DNA of 64,000 nucleotides, from NCBI RefSeq assembly GCF_031760065.1, contig NZ_CP134500.1, forward strand, positions 2,170,001 to 2,234,000. The letters are read 5' to 3'. Below the pieces are notes generated by a model that was not told the origin of the DNA, did no database searches, and was given only the letters and a program-made list of their open reading frames with translations. This DNA is from Streptomyces durocortorensis. Lineage in GTDB: Bacteria > Actinomycetota > Actinomycetes > Streptomycetales > Streptomycetaceae. Positions 44,909 through 52,898 of the stretch are shown here, one piece after another (the first letter of the stretch is position 1; each line of letters opens with the position of its first letter). The translations under genes were made by a program, and so were the position numbers.

Positions 44909-46948
44909 TCACAGGTGGCGGCGTCGGGCGGCGACCTGCCGGCCGTACTCCTCCCGAGCCTTGACCGCCGCCGGGCGGCTCGCGGTTTCGGCTACCGGAA
45001 CATCCCACCACGCCTGTGCCGGAGGGGGGCCCGACACTGTGTCGGGCGTTTCGGTCTCGACGTAGACACAAGTGGGGCCCTCCGCGTCGCGGGCCTCTGC
45101 GAGGGCTTTGCGCAGGTCGTCAACGGTGGTGGCGCGCAGCACGTGCATGCCGAGGGAGGCCGCGTTGGCGGCGAGGTCGACGGGGAGGGGCGGGCCGGTG
45201 AAGCCTCCGTGGGCGTCCCGGTGGCGGTAGGCCGTGCCGAAGCGCTCGCCGCCGACCGCCTCGGAGAGGCCACCGATCGAGGCGTACCCGTGGTTCTGGA
45301 GGATCAGCAGTTTCAGCGGCAGTCCCTCCTGGACGGCGGTGACGATCTCGGTGGGGTTCATCAGATACGTGCCGTCGCCGACGAGCGCCCAGACGGGGCG
45401 GCCCGGCCGGTCCGCGCGGGCCTGGGCGGCGGTCGCGAGCAGGACACCGATCGCGGCCGGGATCTCGTAGCCCATGCAGGAGTAGCCGTACTCGACGTGG
45501 TACTGGTCGCGGGAACGGGTCCGCCAGAGCTTGTGCAGATCGCCGGGGAGGGAGCCCGCCGCGTTGATCAGGATGTCGTCCTCGGTGACGAGCGTGTCGA
45601 GGAGGCCGAGGACCTGGGTCTGGGTGGGGCGCGCGGAGGGGTCCGGGGTGGCGAACGATGCCTCGACCCGCTCCTCCCACGCCTCCTTCGCGCTGGTGTA
45701 CTCCGTCTCGTACGCCGGATCGACCCGGTACCGCCGTCCGGCGAGCGCCGCCGTGAGCGCCTCCAGACCGGCGCGGGCGTCGGCGACGAGCGGGAGGGCG
45801 GCCAGCTTGTGGGCGTCGAAGCCGGTGATGTTGAGGTTGAGGAAGCGGACGTTCGGGTTCGCGAAGAGCGTTCCGGACGCGGTGGTGAAGTCCGTGTAGC
45901 GGGTGCCGATGCCGATCACCAGGTCGGCGCTGCGGGCCAGCTCGTCGGCGGTGGCGGTGCCGGTGTGCCCGATGCCTCCGACGTCGGCCGGATGGTCGTG
46001 GCGCAGTACGCCCTTGCCAGCCTGCGTGGTGGCGACCGGGATGCGGGTCCCGGCGGTGAACGCGGCGAGGGTCTCCTCGGCGGCGCTGTGGCGGACCCCG
46101 CCGCCCGCGACGATCAGGGGGCGGCGGGCCGAGCGCACCGCCCGAACGGCCGCTTCCAGTTCGAGCGCGTCAGGGGCGGGCCTGCGGATGTGCCAGTCCC
46201 GCTCGGCGAAGAACTCCTGCGGCCAGTCGTAGGCCTCCGCCTGGACGTCCTGCGGCAGCGCGAGTGTGACCGCCCCGGTCTCGGCGGGGTCGGCGAGGAC
46301 CCGCATCGCCTGGAGGGCGGCCGGGATCAGCGCCTCGGGCCGGGTGATCCGGTCGAAGTAGCGCGAGACGGGGCGCAGGCAGTCGTTGACCGATACGTCT
46401 CCGGCGTGCGGCACTTCGAGCTGCTGGAGTACGGGGTCGGCGGGCCGGGTCGCGAACGTGTCGCCGGGGAGGAGCAGGACGGGCAGGCGGTTGATGGTGG
46501 CGAGGGCGGCCCCGGTGACGAGGTTGGTGGCCCCCGGGCCGATGGACGTGGTCACCGCGTGCGCCGAGAGCCGCCCGGACTGACGGGCGTACCCCACGGC
46601 AGCGTGCACCATGGCCTGCTCGTTGCGGCCCTGGAGGTACGGCATGCGGTGCGCGATCCCGCTTCCGGTCCCGATCCCGTTTCCGCCTCCGCTTCCGCCG
46701 CCGCCCGCTTCCACAAGTGCCTGGCCGATGCCCGCGACGTTGCCGTGGCCGAAGATGCCCCAGGTGGCGCTGATGAGCCGCTGGCGGCGGCCGTCGCGCT
46801 CGGTGTACTGCCGGGCCAGGAAGGCGACCAGGGCCTGAGCGGTGGTCAGACGGCGGGTGGGACAGAGCCGGTTCGCGGGACTCGTCGGGCTCGCGGGACT
46901 CGCGGAGCCGGTGGGATTCGTCGGGCTCGCGGGACTCGTCGGGCTCAA
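44909..46948 (-). CDS. iolD: 3D-(3,5/4)-trihydroxycyclohexane-1,2-dione hydrolase
   Basis: 679 residues, a thiamine diphosphate enzyme. Features: the N-terminal ThDP fold (LISATWGIFGHGNVAGIGQALVE), YMQGRNEQAMVHAAVGYARQ-like binding region, GAGVRHS-type central domain, and the ThDP/Mg motif GDGTYLMNPTEIV with the late ILQNHG. It opens the ring of the inosose-derived dione. The start is TTG 46948, with GGAGG 7 bases upstream, overlapping the iolB stop. The first 25 residues are a Ser-Pro-Thr/Ala repeat coded by a tandem array and not found in standard IolD. Confidence 0.92.
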   Translation of the reverse strand: MSPTSPASPTNPTGSASPASPTSPANRLCPTRRLTTAQALVAFLARQYTERDGRRQRLISATWGIFGHGNVAGIGQALVEAGGGGSGGGNGIGTGSGIAHRMPYLQGRNEQAMVHAAVGYARQSGRLSAHAVTTSIGPGATNLVTGAALATINRLPVLLLPGDTFATRPADPVLQQLEVPHAGDVSVNDCLRPVSRYFDRITRPEALIPAALQAMRVLADPAETGAVTLALPQDVQAEAYDWPQEFFAERDWHIRRPAPDALELEAAVRAVRSARRPLIVAGGGVRHSAAEETLAAFTAGTRIPVATTQAGKGVLRHDHPADVGGIGHTGTATADELARSADLVIGIGTRYTDFTTASGTLFANPNVRFLNLNITGFDAHKLAALPLVADARAGLEALTAALAGRRYRVDPAYETEYTSAKEAWEERVEASFATPDPSARPTQTQVLGLLDTLVTEDDILINAAGSLPGDLHKLWRTRSRDQYHVEYGYSCMGYEIPAAIGVLLATAAQARADRPGRPVWALVGDGTYLMNPTEIVTAVQEGLPLKLLILQNHGYASIGGLSEAVGGERFGTAYRHRDAHGGFTGPPLPVDLAANAASLGMHVLRATTVDDLRKALAEARDAEGPTCVYVETETPDTVSGPPPAQAWWDVPVAETASRPAAVKAREEYGRQVAARRRHL
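46875..46946. repeat. Four 18-bp tandem repeats coding the IolD N-terminus
   Basis: GCGGGACTCGTCGGGCTC-like units at 46875, 46893, 46911 and 46929. On the minus strand they encode SPTSPA-like hexapeptides directly after the IolD start codon. Confidence 0.88.
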
Positions 46949-47844
46949 GGTGTTACCTCCGGGCCGGGCGACGGATGCGCCGTGTACAGCGGGAGTCTGG
47001 CGTCGATCGGCTCGTCTCGCCAGGTGTCGCGGATCCAGCGGTGGTCGGGATGGTCGCGGATCAGCCAGGCGCGCTCCTCCCCCGGCCCGGCCATCACGTT
47101 CAGGTAGTACAGCGTGCGGCCGGGCGGGGCGATGGACGGGCCGTGCCAGCCGTCGGGGATGAGGACGGCGTCCCCGCTGCGGACTTCGGCCAGGACGTCC
47201 GTACCGCCGTCGCGCGACGGGGAGACCCGGTGGTAGCCGAGCCCGCCGTCCTCGACCTCGAAGTAGTAGATCTCCTCCAGTTCGCACTCCTCGCCCGGGA
47301 CGTGCTCGTCGTGCTTGTGGGGCGGGTACGAGGACCAGTTGCCGCCGGGGGTGAGGACCTCCACGGCGATCAGCCGGTCGCAGTCGAAGGTGTCGGCGGC
47401 GGCGAAGTTGTTCACCTGGCGCGAGCAGGTGCCGGAGCCGCGCAGCTCGACGGGTACCTCCGGCGCGGGGCCGTAGCGAGCGGGGAGTCGTCGCTCGCAC
47501 TTCGCTCCTGCCAGGGCGAAGCGGCCTCCAGCGCCGGAGGCGATCTGTGCCTGGGCGTCACGGGGTACGTACGCGAAGTCGGAAACCCCGCTGAACACGC
47601 TCTCCCGGCCCAGCAGTTCAAAATTCTCACCTGCTGTATGCACCGTACAGCCGCCGGTCAACGGCAGGACGATCCATTCGCTCCCGCCGGTGACGAGCGT
47701 GTGAACTCCACCGGGCTCCAGCTCCAGCACCCGCAGGCTTGACCGGTCCCATCCGGCCCGCTCGGGATCGATATCGAGGGCGTACGGGCCGTCCGCGGCA
47801 CTGCCGGAGACCAGGTGGTGCTGGTGCTGGTGATGTGTCGTCAT
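46945..47844 (-). CDS. iolB: 5-deoxy-glucuronate isomerase
   Basis: 299 residues, a bicupin of the KduI/IolB family. Metal-ligand pattern SSYPPHKHDEH with the following CELEEIYYFEVE, and the second cupin GDAVLIPDGWHGPSIAPPG. It isomerises 5-deoxy-glucuronate to 2-deoxy-5-keto-gluconate. The N-terminus has a His/Gln cluster (MTTHHQHQHH). ATG 47844, GGGAG upstream. The stop overlaps the iolD TTG. Confidence 0.93.
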   Translation of the reverse strand: MTTHHQHQHHLVSGSAADGPYALDIDPERAGWDRSSLRVLELEPGGVHTLVTGGSEWIVLPLTGGCTVHTAGENFELLGRESVFSGVSDFAYVPRDAQAQIASGAGGRFALAGAKCERRLPARYGPAPEVPVELRGSGTCSRQVNNFAAADTFDCDRLIAVEVLTPGGNWSSYPPHKHDEHVPGEECELEEIYYFEVEDGGLGYHRVSPSRDGGTDVLAEVRSGDAVLIPDGWHGPSIAPPGRTLYYLNVMAGPGEERAWLIRDHPDHRWIRDTWRDEPIDARLPLYTAHPSPGPEVTP

Positions 47845-47890
47845 GTCCGACTCCCTACCCGTCCGGAAACCGTCTGGAGCGATACGCCGG

Positions 47891-48778
47891 TCAGAGCGAT
47901 ACAGCGGTGTCGACGGCACGCGCCACGTCCCCGCCGACCGGGTAGAGCAGCGAGCGCCCGACGACGAGGCCCCGCACGGTGGGCAGCCGCAGCGCGGTGC
48001 GCCACTTCTCGTACGCGGCTTCCGGATCGCCGCCGACCTCGCCGCCGAGCAGGACGGCGGGCAGCGTGGAGGCCTCCATGACCCGACCCATGTCGTCGGG
48101 GTTCTCGGTGACGGGGACCTTCAGCCAGGTGTACGCGGACGTCCCGGCGAGGCCCGACGCGATGGCGATGGAGGTCGCCACGGCGGCGGCCCCGAGGTCG
48201 TTGCGGAGGCGGCCGTCGACGCGGCGGCAGAGGAACGGCTCGACGAAGACGGGCAGCCGGTGCGCGGCCATGGCGTCGATGGCCCGGGCGGCGGAGTGCA
48301 GGGTGTCCAACGAACCGGGGTCGTCGTGGTCGATGCGCAGCAGCAGCTTCCCCGCGTCGAACCCGTGGCGGACCAGGTCCTCGGGGCGGTGGCCGGTGAA
48401 CCGGTCGTCGAGCTCGAACGCCGCGCCGGCCAGCCCGCCCCGGTTCATCGACCCCATGACGACCTTGTCCTCCAGGGCGCCGAGGAGGAGCAGGTCGTCC
48501 AGGACGTCGGCGGAGGCGAGGACACCGTCGACGCCGGGGCGGGAGAGGGCGAGGCAGAGCCGCTCCAGCAGCTCGAACCGGTTGGCCATGGCCAGGGCCC
48601 GGTCCCCGACGGCGAGCGCGCCACGTGCGGGGTGGTCGGCCGCGATGATCACCAACCGGTCGCCGGTGGTGCGGAGCAGAGGGCGCCGCTTCCGCCGCGC
48701 GGCGGCTTCGGCCACCGCTTCGGGGCGCTCGGCACGCAGCCGGACGAGCTCGGAAACGGAGACCGCGGCAGCGCTCAT
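47891..48778 (-). CDS. Class I aldolase-like TIM-barrel protein of the inositol operon
   Basis: 295 residues. It has a beta/alpha barrel look with LVIIAADHPARGAL, DGVLASADVLDDLLLLGALEDK, LLLRIDHDDPGS, YTWLKVPVTENP (candidate Schiff-base Lys) and VLLGGEVGGDPE. This matches the Cgl0159-type family found in actinobacterial iol clusters and often labelled deoxyribose-phosphate aldolase. The likely role is to cleave 2-deoxy-5-keto-gluconate 6-phosphate (the IolJ step) into malonate semialdehyde and dihydroxyacetone phosphate; this is inferred from context. ATG 48778 overlaps the iolC stop. Confidence 0.78.
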   Translation of the reverse strand: MSAAAVSVSELVRLRAERPEAVAEAAARRKRRPLLRTTGDRLVIIAADHPARGALAVGDRALAMANRFELLERLCLALSRPGVDGVLASADVLDDLLLLGALEDKVVMGSMNRGGLAGAAFELDDRFTGHRPEDLVRHGFDAGKLLLRIDHDDPGSLDTLHSAARAIDAMAAHRLPVFVEPFLCRRVDGRLRNDLGAAAVATSIAIASGLAGTSAYTWLKVPVTENPDDMGRVMEASTLPAVLLGGEVGGDPEAAYEKWRTALRLPTVRGLVVGRSLLYPVGGDVARAVDTAVSL

Positions 48779-49851
48779 GAGCCCGCTCCGGTGGCGGGGG
48801 CCTCGGAGGCAGAAGCCTCGGGGCCGGAAATCACGGGACCCGGAACCTCGGAGGCGGAAGCCTCGGGGCCGGGAGCCTCGGGCACGAGGGCCTGTTCGAC
48901 CTCGTGCGGGAACGGCATCGCGGGCGAACAGGCGAGGCGGGATGCGACGATGGCCCCGGCCGCGTTCGCGTACCGCACGATGCGGTCGAGCGGCCACCCC
49001 GCGAGCAGCCCGTGGCAGAGCGCGCCTCCGAACGCGTCCCCGGCGCCGAGGCCGTTGACCACGTCCACCGGCAGCGGCGGGCAAGCGGCGGCCGTGCCGT
49101 CACGGTGGACGGCGAGCACGCCCTCGGGGCCCTGTTTGACGACGGCGAGCTCCACCCCGGCCGCGAGCAGGGCACGGGCGGCGGCGTACGGTTCGCGCTC
49201 ACCGGTCGCGATCGCGCACTCGTCGACGTTGCCGACGGCGACCGTGGCGTGTGCCAGCGCTTCCCGGTACCGCGCGGGCGCCTCCGTACTGTCGTCGCCG
49301 CCCTCCCAGAACATGGGCCGCCAGTCGAGGTCGAACACGGTCGCGATGTGCGGCGGGCCCGGCGGACTGCCGGCGCCGCGGGCCCGGAGGGCGGCCAGCG
49401 TCGCGGAACGGCTGGGCTCGGCGCTGAGCCCGGTGCCCGTCATCCAGAAGATCCGGGCATCGCGCACCGCGTCGAGGTCGAGTTCCGGCGCGTGGATCTC
49501 CAGATCGGGCGCCTTGGGCTGACGGTAGAAGTAGAGCGGGAAGTCGTCCGGCGGGAAGATCTCGCAGAACGTGACCGGCGTCGGATATTCCGCCACCGCC
49601 GTCACCCACCGGTCGTCCACCCCGAACTCCCTGAGCTCCTGGTGGAGATACTCCCCGAAGGCGTCCTCCCCCGTACGGGTGATGACCGCCGTCCGCCGCC
49701 CCAGCCGGGCCGCCGCCACCGCCACGTTCGTGGGGGAACCGCCGAGGAACTTGCCGAACGTCTCGACCCGGGCGAGCGGCACCCCGATCTCCAGCGGGTA
49801 GAGGTCCACCCCGATCCGCCCCATGGTGATCACGTCGTACGGCTCAGGCAT
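48775..49851 (-). CDS. iolC: 5-dehydro-2-deoxygluconokinase (PfkB family)
   Basis: 358 residues. PfkB kinase with MGRIGVDLYPLE, GGSPTNVAVAAARLG, and the C-terminal signature DVVNGLGAGDAFGGALCHGLL with the catalytic Asp. It phosphorylates 2-deoxy-5-keto-gluconate. A tail of about 35 residues rich in Glu, Ala, Ser and Pro is coded by a duplicated 27-nt segment near 48800-48880. ATG 49851 is chosen for its GAAGGG spacing; ATG 49857 is in frame. First gene of the iol operon; a promoter lies just upstream. Confidence 0.92.
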   Translation of the reverse strand: MPEPYDVITMGRIGVDLYPLEIGVPLARVETFGKFLGGSPTNVAVAAARLGRRTAVITRTGEDAFGEYLHQELREFGVDDRWVTAVAEYPTPVTFCEIFPPDDFPLYFYRQPKAPDLEIHAPELDLDAVRDARIFWMTGTGLSAEPSRSATLAALRARGAGSPPGPPHIATVFDLDWRPMFWEGGDDSTEAPARYREALAHATVAVGNVDECAIATGEREPYAAARALLAAGVELAVVKQGPEGVLAVHRDGTAAACPPLPVDVVNGLGAGDAFGGALCHGLLAGWPLDRIVRYANAAGAIVASRLACSPAMPFPHEVEQALVPEAPGPEASASEVPGPVISGPEASASEAPATGAGS

Positions 49852-49889
49852 GCGCATCCCTTCGACCCACCGGTGGCCGGCTGACCCCA

Positions 49890-49919
49890 GGTCTAGTCGC
49901 CTCCCGGGAACCCTGTCAA
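49890..49919 (-). promoter_or_regulatory. Predicted iolC promoter
   Basis: On the minus strand, -35 TTGACA (49919-49914) and -10 TAGACC (49895-49890) are separated by 18 bp, about 40 bp upstream of iolC. Near-consensus for the housekeeping sigma factor. Confidence 0.6.
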
Positions 49920-49924
49920 TATTT

Positions 49925-49934
49925 TGTCCGGACA
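49925..49934. promoter_or_regulatory. Candidate operator shared by the divergent iol promoters
   Basis: TGTCCGGACA is a perfect 10-bp palindrome, followed by the related TTCGGACGAA. It lies between the two outward-facing -35 boxes, where a repressor could silence both directions. Confidence 0.5.
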
Positions 49935-49947
49935 TTCGGACGAACTC

Positions 49948-49977
49948 TTGACACTCTTCCGCACGGGCCCCGAGGCT
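49948..49977 (+). promoter_or_regulatory. Predicted promoter of the iolE-like gene
   Basis: TTGACA (49948-49953), 18-bp spacer, GAGGCT (49972-49977). The ATG is at 49985, so transcription should begin at or next to the start codon and give a leaderless mRNA. Confidence 0.55.
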
Positions 49978-49984
49978 GGGCGAT

Positions 49985-50911
49985 ATGACCGCCTCCGCCC
50001 GTTCTTCGGCCCGCATCCGTATCGGCTCGGCACCCGACTCCTGGGGAGTGTGGTTCCCCGACGACCCGCGGCAGGTGCCGTGGCGGCGCTTCCTCGACGA
50101 GGTCGCCGAGGCCGGGTACGCGTGGATCGAACTCGGCCCGTACGGCTATCTGCCCACCGACCCTGCCCGGCTGGCCGACGAGACCGGCAGCCGGGGGCTG
50201 ACCGTCTCCGCCGGCACCGTCTTCACCGGATTGCACCACGGCCCCGACGTCTGGGAGCGGACCTGGGCGCATGTCGCGGACATCGCCGCACTGACCCGGG
50301 CCATGGGTGCCGAACACCTGGTCGTCATCCCCTCCTTCTGGCGCGACGACAAGACGGGCGAGGTGCTGGAGGACCGGACGCTCACCCCCGCGCAGTGGCA
50401 CGATCTGGCCTCGCAGACCGAGCGGCTGGGCCGGGAGGTCCGGGAGCGCTACGGACTGCGGATCGTGGTCCACCCGCACGCCGACACACACATCGACAGC
50501 GAGGAGAACGTCAACCGCTTCCTCGACGCCACCGACCCCTCCCTGGTCTCGCTCTGCCTGGACACCGGGCACTACGCCTACTGCGGCGGCGACAGTGTCA
50601 AGCTCATCGAGACCTACGGGGAGCGCATCGGCTACCTCCACCTCAAGCAGGTCGACCCGGAGATCCTGGCCGCCGTGGTGGCGGAGGAGGTCCCGTTCGG
50701 CCCGGCGGTGGCCCGGGGGGTGATGTGCGAACCACCGGGCGGAGTCCCCGCCCTGGAACCGGTCCTGGACGCGGCGCGCGCCCTGGACGTCGACCTGTTC
50801 GCGATCGTGGAGCAGGACATGTACCCGTGCCCCCCGGACAAGCCGTTCCCCATCGCACGCCGCACCCGCGAGTTCCTCCGCTCCTGCGGATCGCCCGGCT
50901 CCGCCCTCTGA
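49985..50911 (+). CDS. Sugar phosphate isomerase/epimerase-type TIM barrel (IolE/IolH-like)
   Basis: 308 residues of the xylose-isomerase-like AP-endonuclease-2 fold: APDSWGVWFPDDPRQ at the start, AGYAWIELGPYGYLP, HPHADTHIDSEENVNRFL, LCLDTGHYAYCGGD, YLHLKQVDPE, and AIVEQDMYP at the end, with acid and His residues placed to bind metal. In an iol locus it is likely inosose dehydratase or the related IolH/IolI; the family alone does not decide. It diverges from iolC across a shared operator region. ATG 49985 probably starts a leaderless message. Confidence 0.8.
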   Translation: MTASARSSARIRIGSAPDSWGVWFPDDPRQVPWRRFLDEVAEAGYAWIELGPYGYLPTDPARLADETGSRGLTVSAGTVFTGLHHGPDVWERTWAHVADIAALTRAMGAEHLVVIPSFWRDDKTGEVLEDRTLTPAQWHDLASQTERLGREVRERYGLRIVVHPHADTHIDSEENVNRFLDATDPSLVSLCLDTGHYAYCGGDSVKLIETYGERIGYLHLKQVDPEILAAVVAEEVPFGPAVARGVMCEPPGGVPALEPVLDAARALDVDLFAIVEQDMYPCPPDKPFPIARRTREFLRSCGSPGSAL

Positions 50912-51032
50912 CGTCCCCGGAACGTCACACATATCTCCGTTACGCGGCTTTTCCGTCACAGGCGATCAACAGCCCCACCCCGCCTGTCGGCCGGGGGCGT
51001 TGAACCGAGCACAGGCTGAGTGATCGTCGGCT

Positions 51033-51087
51033 TGCGCTCCGCGGCTCCCCCTTGACGGCCTCTCAACGGCTGCCACTGCGGAGCGCA
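51033..51087. promoter_or_regulatory. 10-bp inverted repeat flanking a promoter-like region
   Basis: TGCGCTCCGC (51033-51042) and GCGGAGCGCA (51078-51087) are perfect inverse copies with a 35-bp spacer that contains TTGACG (51052-51057). It ends 32 bp before the small MerR-like gene. Confidence 0.4.
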
Positions 51088-51119
51088 GCAGAGCAGAGAA
51101 GTGCAGAGAGGTGTCACTG

Positions 51120-51311
51120 ATGACGGACAGAACACTCTGGTCCTACAAGGACATTGCCGCACATATCCAGGTCCAGCCGGACACCGTCCGCTCCTATCGC
51201 AAGCACGGACTGCTGCCCCCGCCCGACCAGGTGAAGAACGGCAAACCGTACTGGTACGGAGACACCGTCCGCGCCTGGGTCGCCTCCCGCCCCCGCAACC
51301 GGGGCCGCTGA
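51120..51311 (+). CDS. Small MerR-like helix-turn-helix protein
   Basis: 63 residues. LWSYKDIAAHIQVQPDTVRSYRKHGLLPPPD is the first half of a MerR/excisionase-type winged helix, and PYWYGDTVRAWVASRP completes a compact domain. No effector domain follows. Such one-domain proteins act as excisionases or accessory DNA-bending factors. ATG 51120 is chosen, with AGAGAGG upstream; GTG 51111 is in frame. It may bind the inverted repeat in front of it. Confidence 0.75.
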   Translation: MTDRTLWSYKDIAAHIQVQPDTVRSYRKHGLLPPPDQVKNGKPYWYGDTVRAWVASRPRNRGR

Positions 51312-51340
51312 CACCCCGCCCCCCTTCCCCCCTCTCCCCG

Positions 51341-52120
51341 CTACCTCTGGGCGGCGGCTGTGCGGAACAGCGCCGCCCAGAGGAACGGCTCCCCGAAGCG
51401 CGGAGAGTCGGGCGCTTCGTCGCGCATACGTCTCAGCTCGACCTCCGCCAGATCGGCGAAGATGCTCCGCAGCGCCTCGGGCGTATAGGCAAGTCCGCCC
51501 TGCAGACCTCCTGTTCGGTAGAGCTCCGCGTCCGGGAGCTCGGACCCCATCCCGCCCTCCCCCGCCGCGAAGCAGGTGAGCGCGAAGTGTCCGCCGGGCG
51601 CGAGGCAGCGTTCCAGGAGGGAGAGATAGCCGATACGGCGGTGGGGCGGCAGATGGTGGAAGCAACCGGAGTCGTAGATCAGGTCGTACGGGCCGGACAG
51701 GGCGGCCCCCGCCGCCGTCAGGTCGAACGCGTCACCGCAGTGGAACCTGACCGCCCCTGCCTCCTCCTCCCCGGCCCGCCCTGCCGCCCTCCCCCCGGCC
51801 CGCTCCCTTGCCCAGGCGATCGCGGCCGGGGAGAGGTCGACCGCGTCCACGTCGAACCCGAGCGCGGCCAGGTGGAGCGCGTTGCGGCCGGGACCGCAGC
51901 CGAGTTCGAGCGCGCGGCCCGGGGCGATCAGCCCCCGGCGGAGATACCCGTCGAGGCTCTCGTCGGGTTTGTCCACGAAGAACGGCACCATCTTCGAGCG
52001 GTCCGCGTAGAAGTCGTCCCACCAGGACGACCCGTCGGCCGTCCAGCGGTCGGCCTCCGGTGCGAACAGCCCGTCCAACAGCGCCATGACGTCATCTGCC
52101 GTGCGTACATTCCGGTCCAT
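51341..52120 (-). CDS. Class I SAM-dependent methyltransferase
   Basis: 259 residues. SAM motif I is ALELGCGPGRNALHLA, the acidic loop is VDAVDLSPAAI, motif II region is YDLIYDSGCFHHLPPH, and a later strand is GGHFALTCFAA. The YDSGCFHHLPPHRR form resembles thiopurine or tellurite-resistance-like methyltransferases (TehB type), but the substrate is unknown. ATG 52120 has GGGGG upstream. Convergent with the MerR-like gene; diverges from the copper cassette. Confidence 0.83.
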   Translation of the reverse strand: MDRNVRTADDVMALLDGLFAPEADRWTADGSSWWDDFYADRSKMVPFFVDKPDESLDGYLRRGLIAPGRALELGCGPGRNALHLAALGFDVDAVDLSPAAIAWARERAGGRAAGRAGEEEAGAVRFHCGDAFDLTAAGAALSGPYDLIYDSGCFHHLPPHRRIGYLSLLERCLAPGGHFALTCFAAGEGGMGSELPDAELYRTGGLQGGLAYTPEALRSIFADLAEVELRRMRDEAPDSPRFGEPFLWAALFRTAAAQR

Positions 52121-52375
52121 CCGGGCCCCCTTTTCCGATGGGGGAATTCTCGCGCATCCCCTCGCGAAATCCCAGGTCACAACATGTTTGCCGATTCCCC
52201 CAGCGGGTGTTTCACGCCGCCCCCGGCCAGCACCGGCACCCGCCTGCACCCCCTGCCGCTCCGCTGCCCGGCGGGCGCGACACCCCCCTCCCCGAGGCCG
52301 TTCCCGGGCTACCTGAGGGCTCTTTCCGAACGGGTTCCGCCCGCGACCGGCGCAGAGCGCCACCGGGGTGCATTG

Positions 52376-52392
52376 ATACCCCCTAGGGGTAT
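52376..52392. promoter_or_regulatory. CsoR-type copper operator
   Basis: ATACCCC-CTA-GGGGTAT: perfect 7-bp arms around 3 bp, the consensus of actinobacterial CsoR operators. It is 90 bp upstream of copZ and abuts a TAGTAT -10-like hexamer (52392-52397). Cu(I) binding to CsoR would relieve repression. Confidence 0.85.
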
Positions 52393-52481
52393 AGTATGGG
52401 GCAGTGGGGTTTCCGGAGGCCCTGCGGGCTGCCGCGCCCCGCCCCACGCCGCCGAAACGTGTTCGCGAAGAGGAGAACGTC

Positions 52482-52796
52482 ATGACCGCCGAGACCGAGA
52501 CCCCCCAGTCCACCGGCTCCTGCTGCTCGCCCACCGGGTCCTGCCACGACGGTGCGGCCGACGTGCAGATCGCGTCCGACTCGGTCACCACGGTGTACCA
52601 GGTCAAGGGCATGACCTGCGGCCACTGCGAAGGCGCCGTGTCGGAGGAGATCTCCGAGATCGCGGGTGTGACCTCGGTCAAGGCCGTCGCCTCCACCGGC
52701 CGGGTGACGGTGGAGTCCAAGGCTCCGCTGGCCGAGGAGGCCGTGCGCGCCGCCGTCGACGAGGCCGGGTACGAGCTCGTCGGCCAGGCCGTCTGA
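52482..52796 (+). CDS. copZ: Copper chaperone (CopZ-like heavy-metal-associated protein)
   Basis: 104 residues. HMA domain with the Cu(I)-binding MTCGHC (Cys46 and Cys49). About 40 residues precede it and contain another Cys/His cluster (SCCSPTGSCHD, Cys14, 15, 21), longer than the usual 68-residue CopZ. It carries Cu(I) to the CopA ATPase downstream. ATG 52482 has AGGAG at correct spacing. Controlled by the CsoR-type operator upstream. Confidence 0.9.
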   Translation: MTAETETPQSTGSCCSPTGSCHDGAADVQIASDSVTTVYQVKGMTCGHCEGAVSEEISEIAGVTSVKAVASTGRVTVESKAPLAEEAVRAAVDEAGYELVGQAV

Positions 52797-52898
52797 AGGC
52801 CGCGCCCCCGAGCCGCACCTCCCGCTCACTGTCGGGCCGGACCCACCAGTCGATACTGGTGAGGTACGGCCCGACCTGCGTTACCCAGGAGTTCGGAC

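Noticed and set aside
50909..50927. TGACGT/ACGTCA hairpin after the iolE-like gene
   Set aside because: Only a 6-bp stem starting inside the stop codon; too weak to call a terminator.
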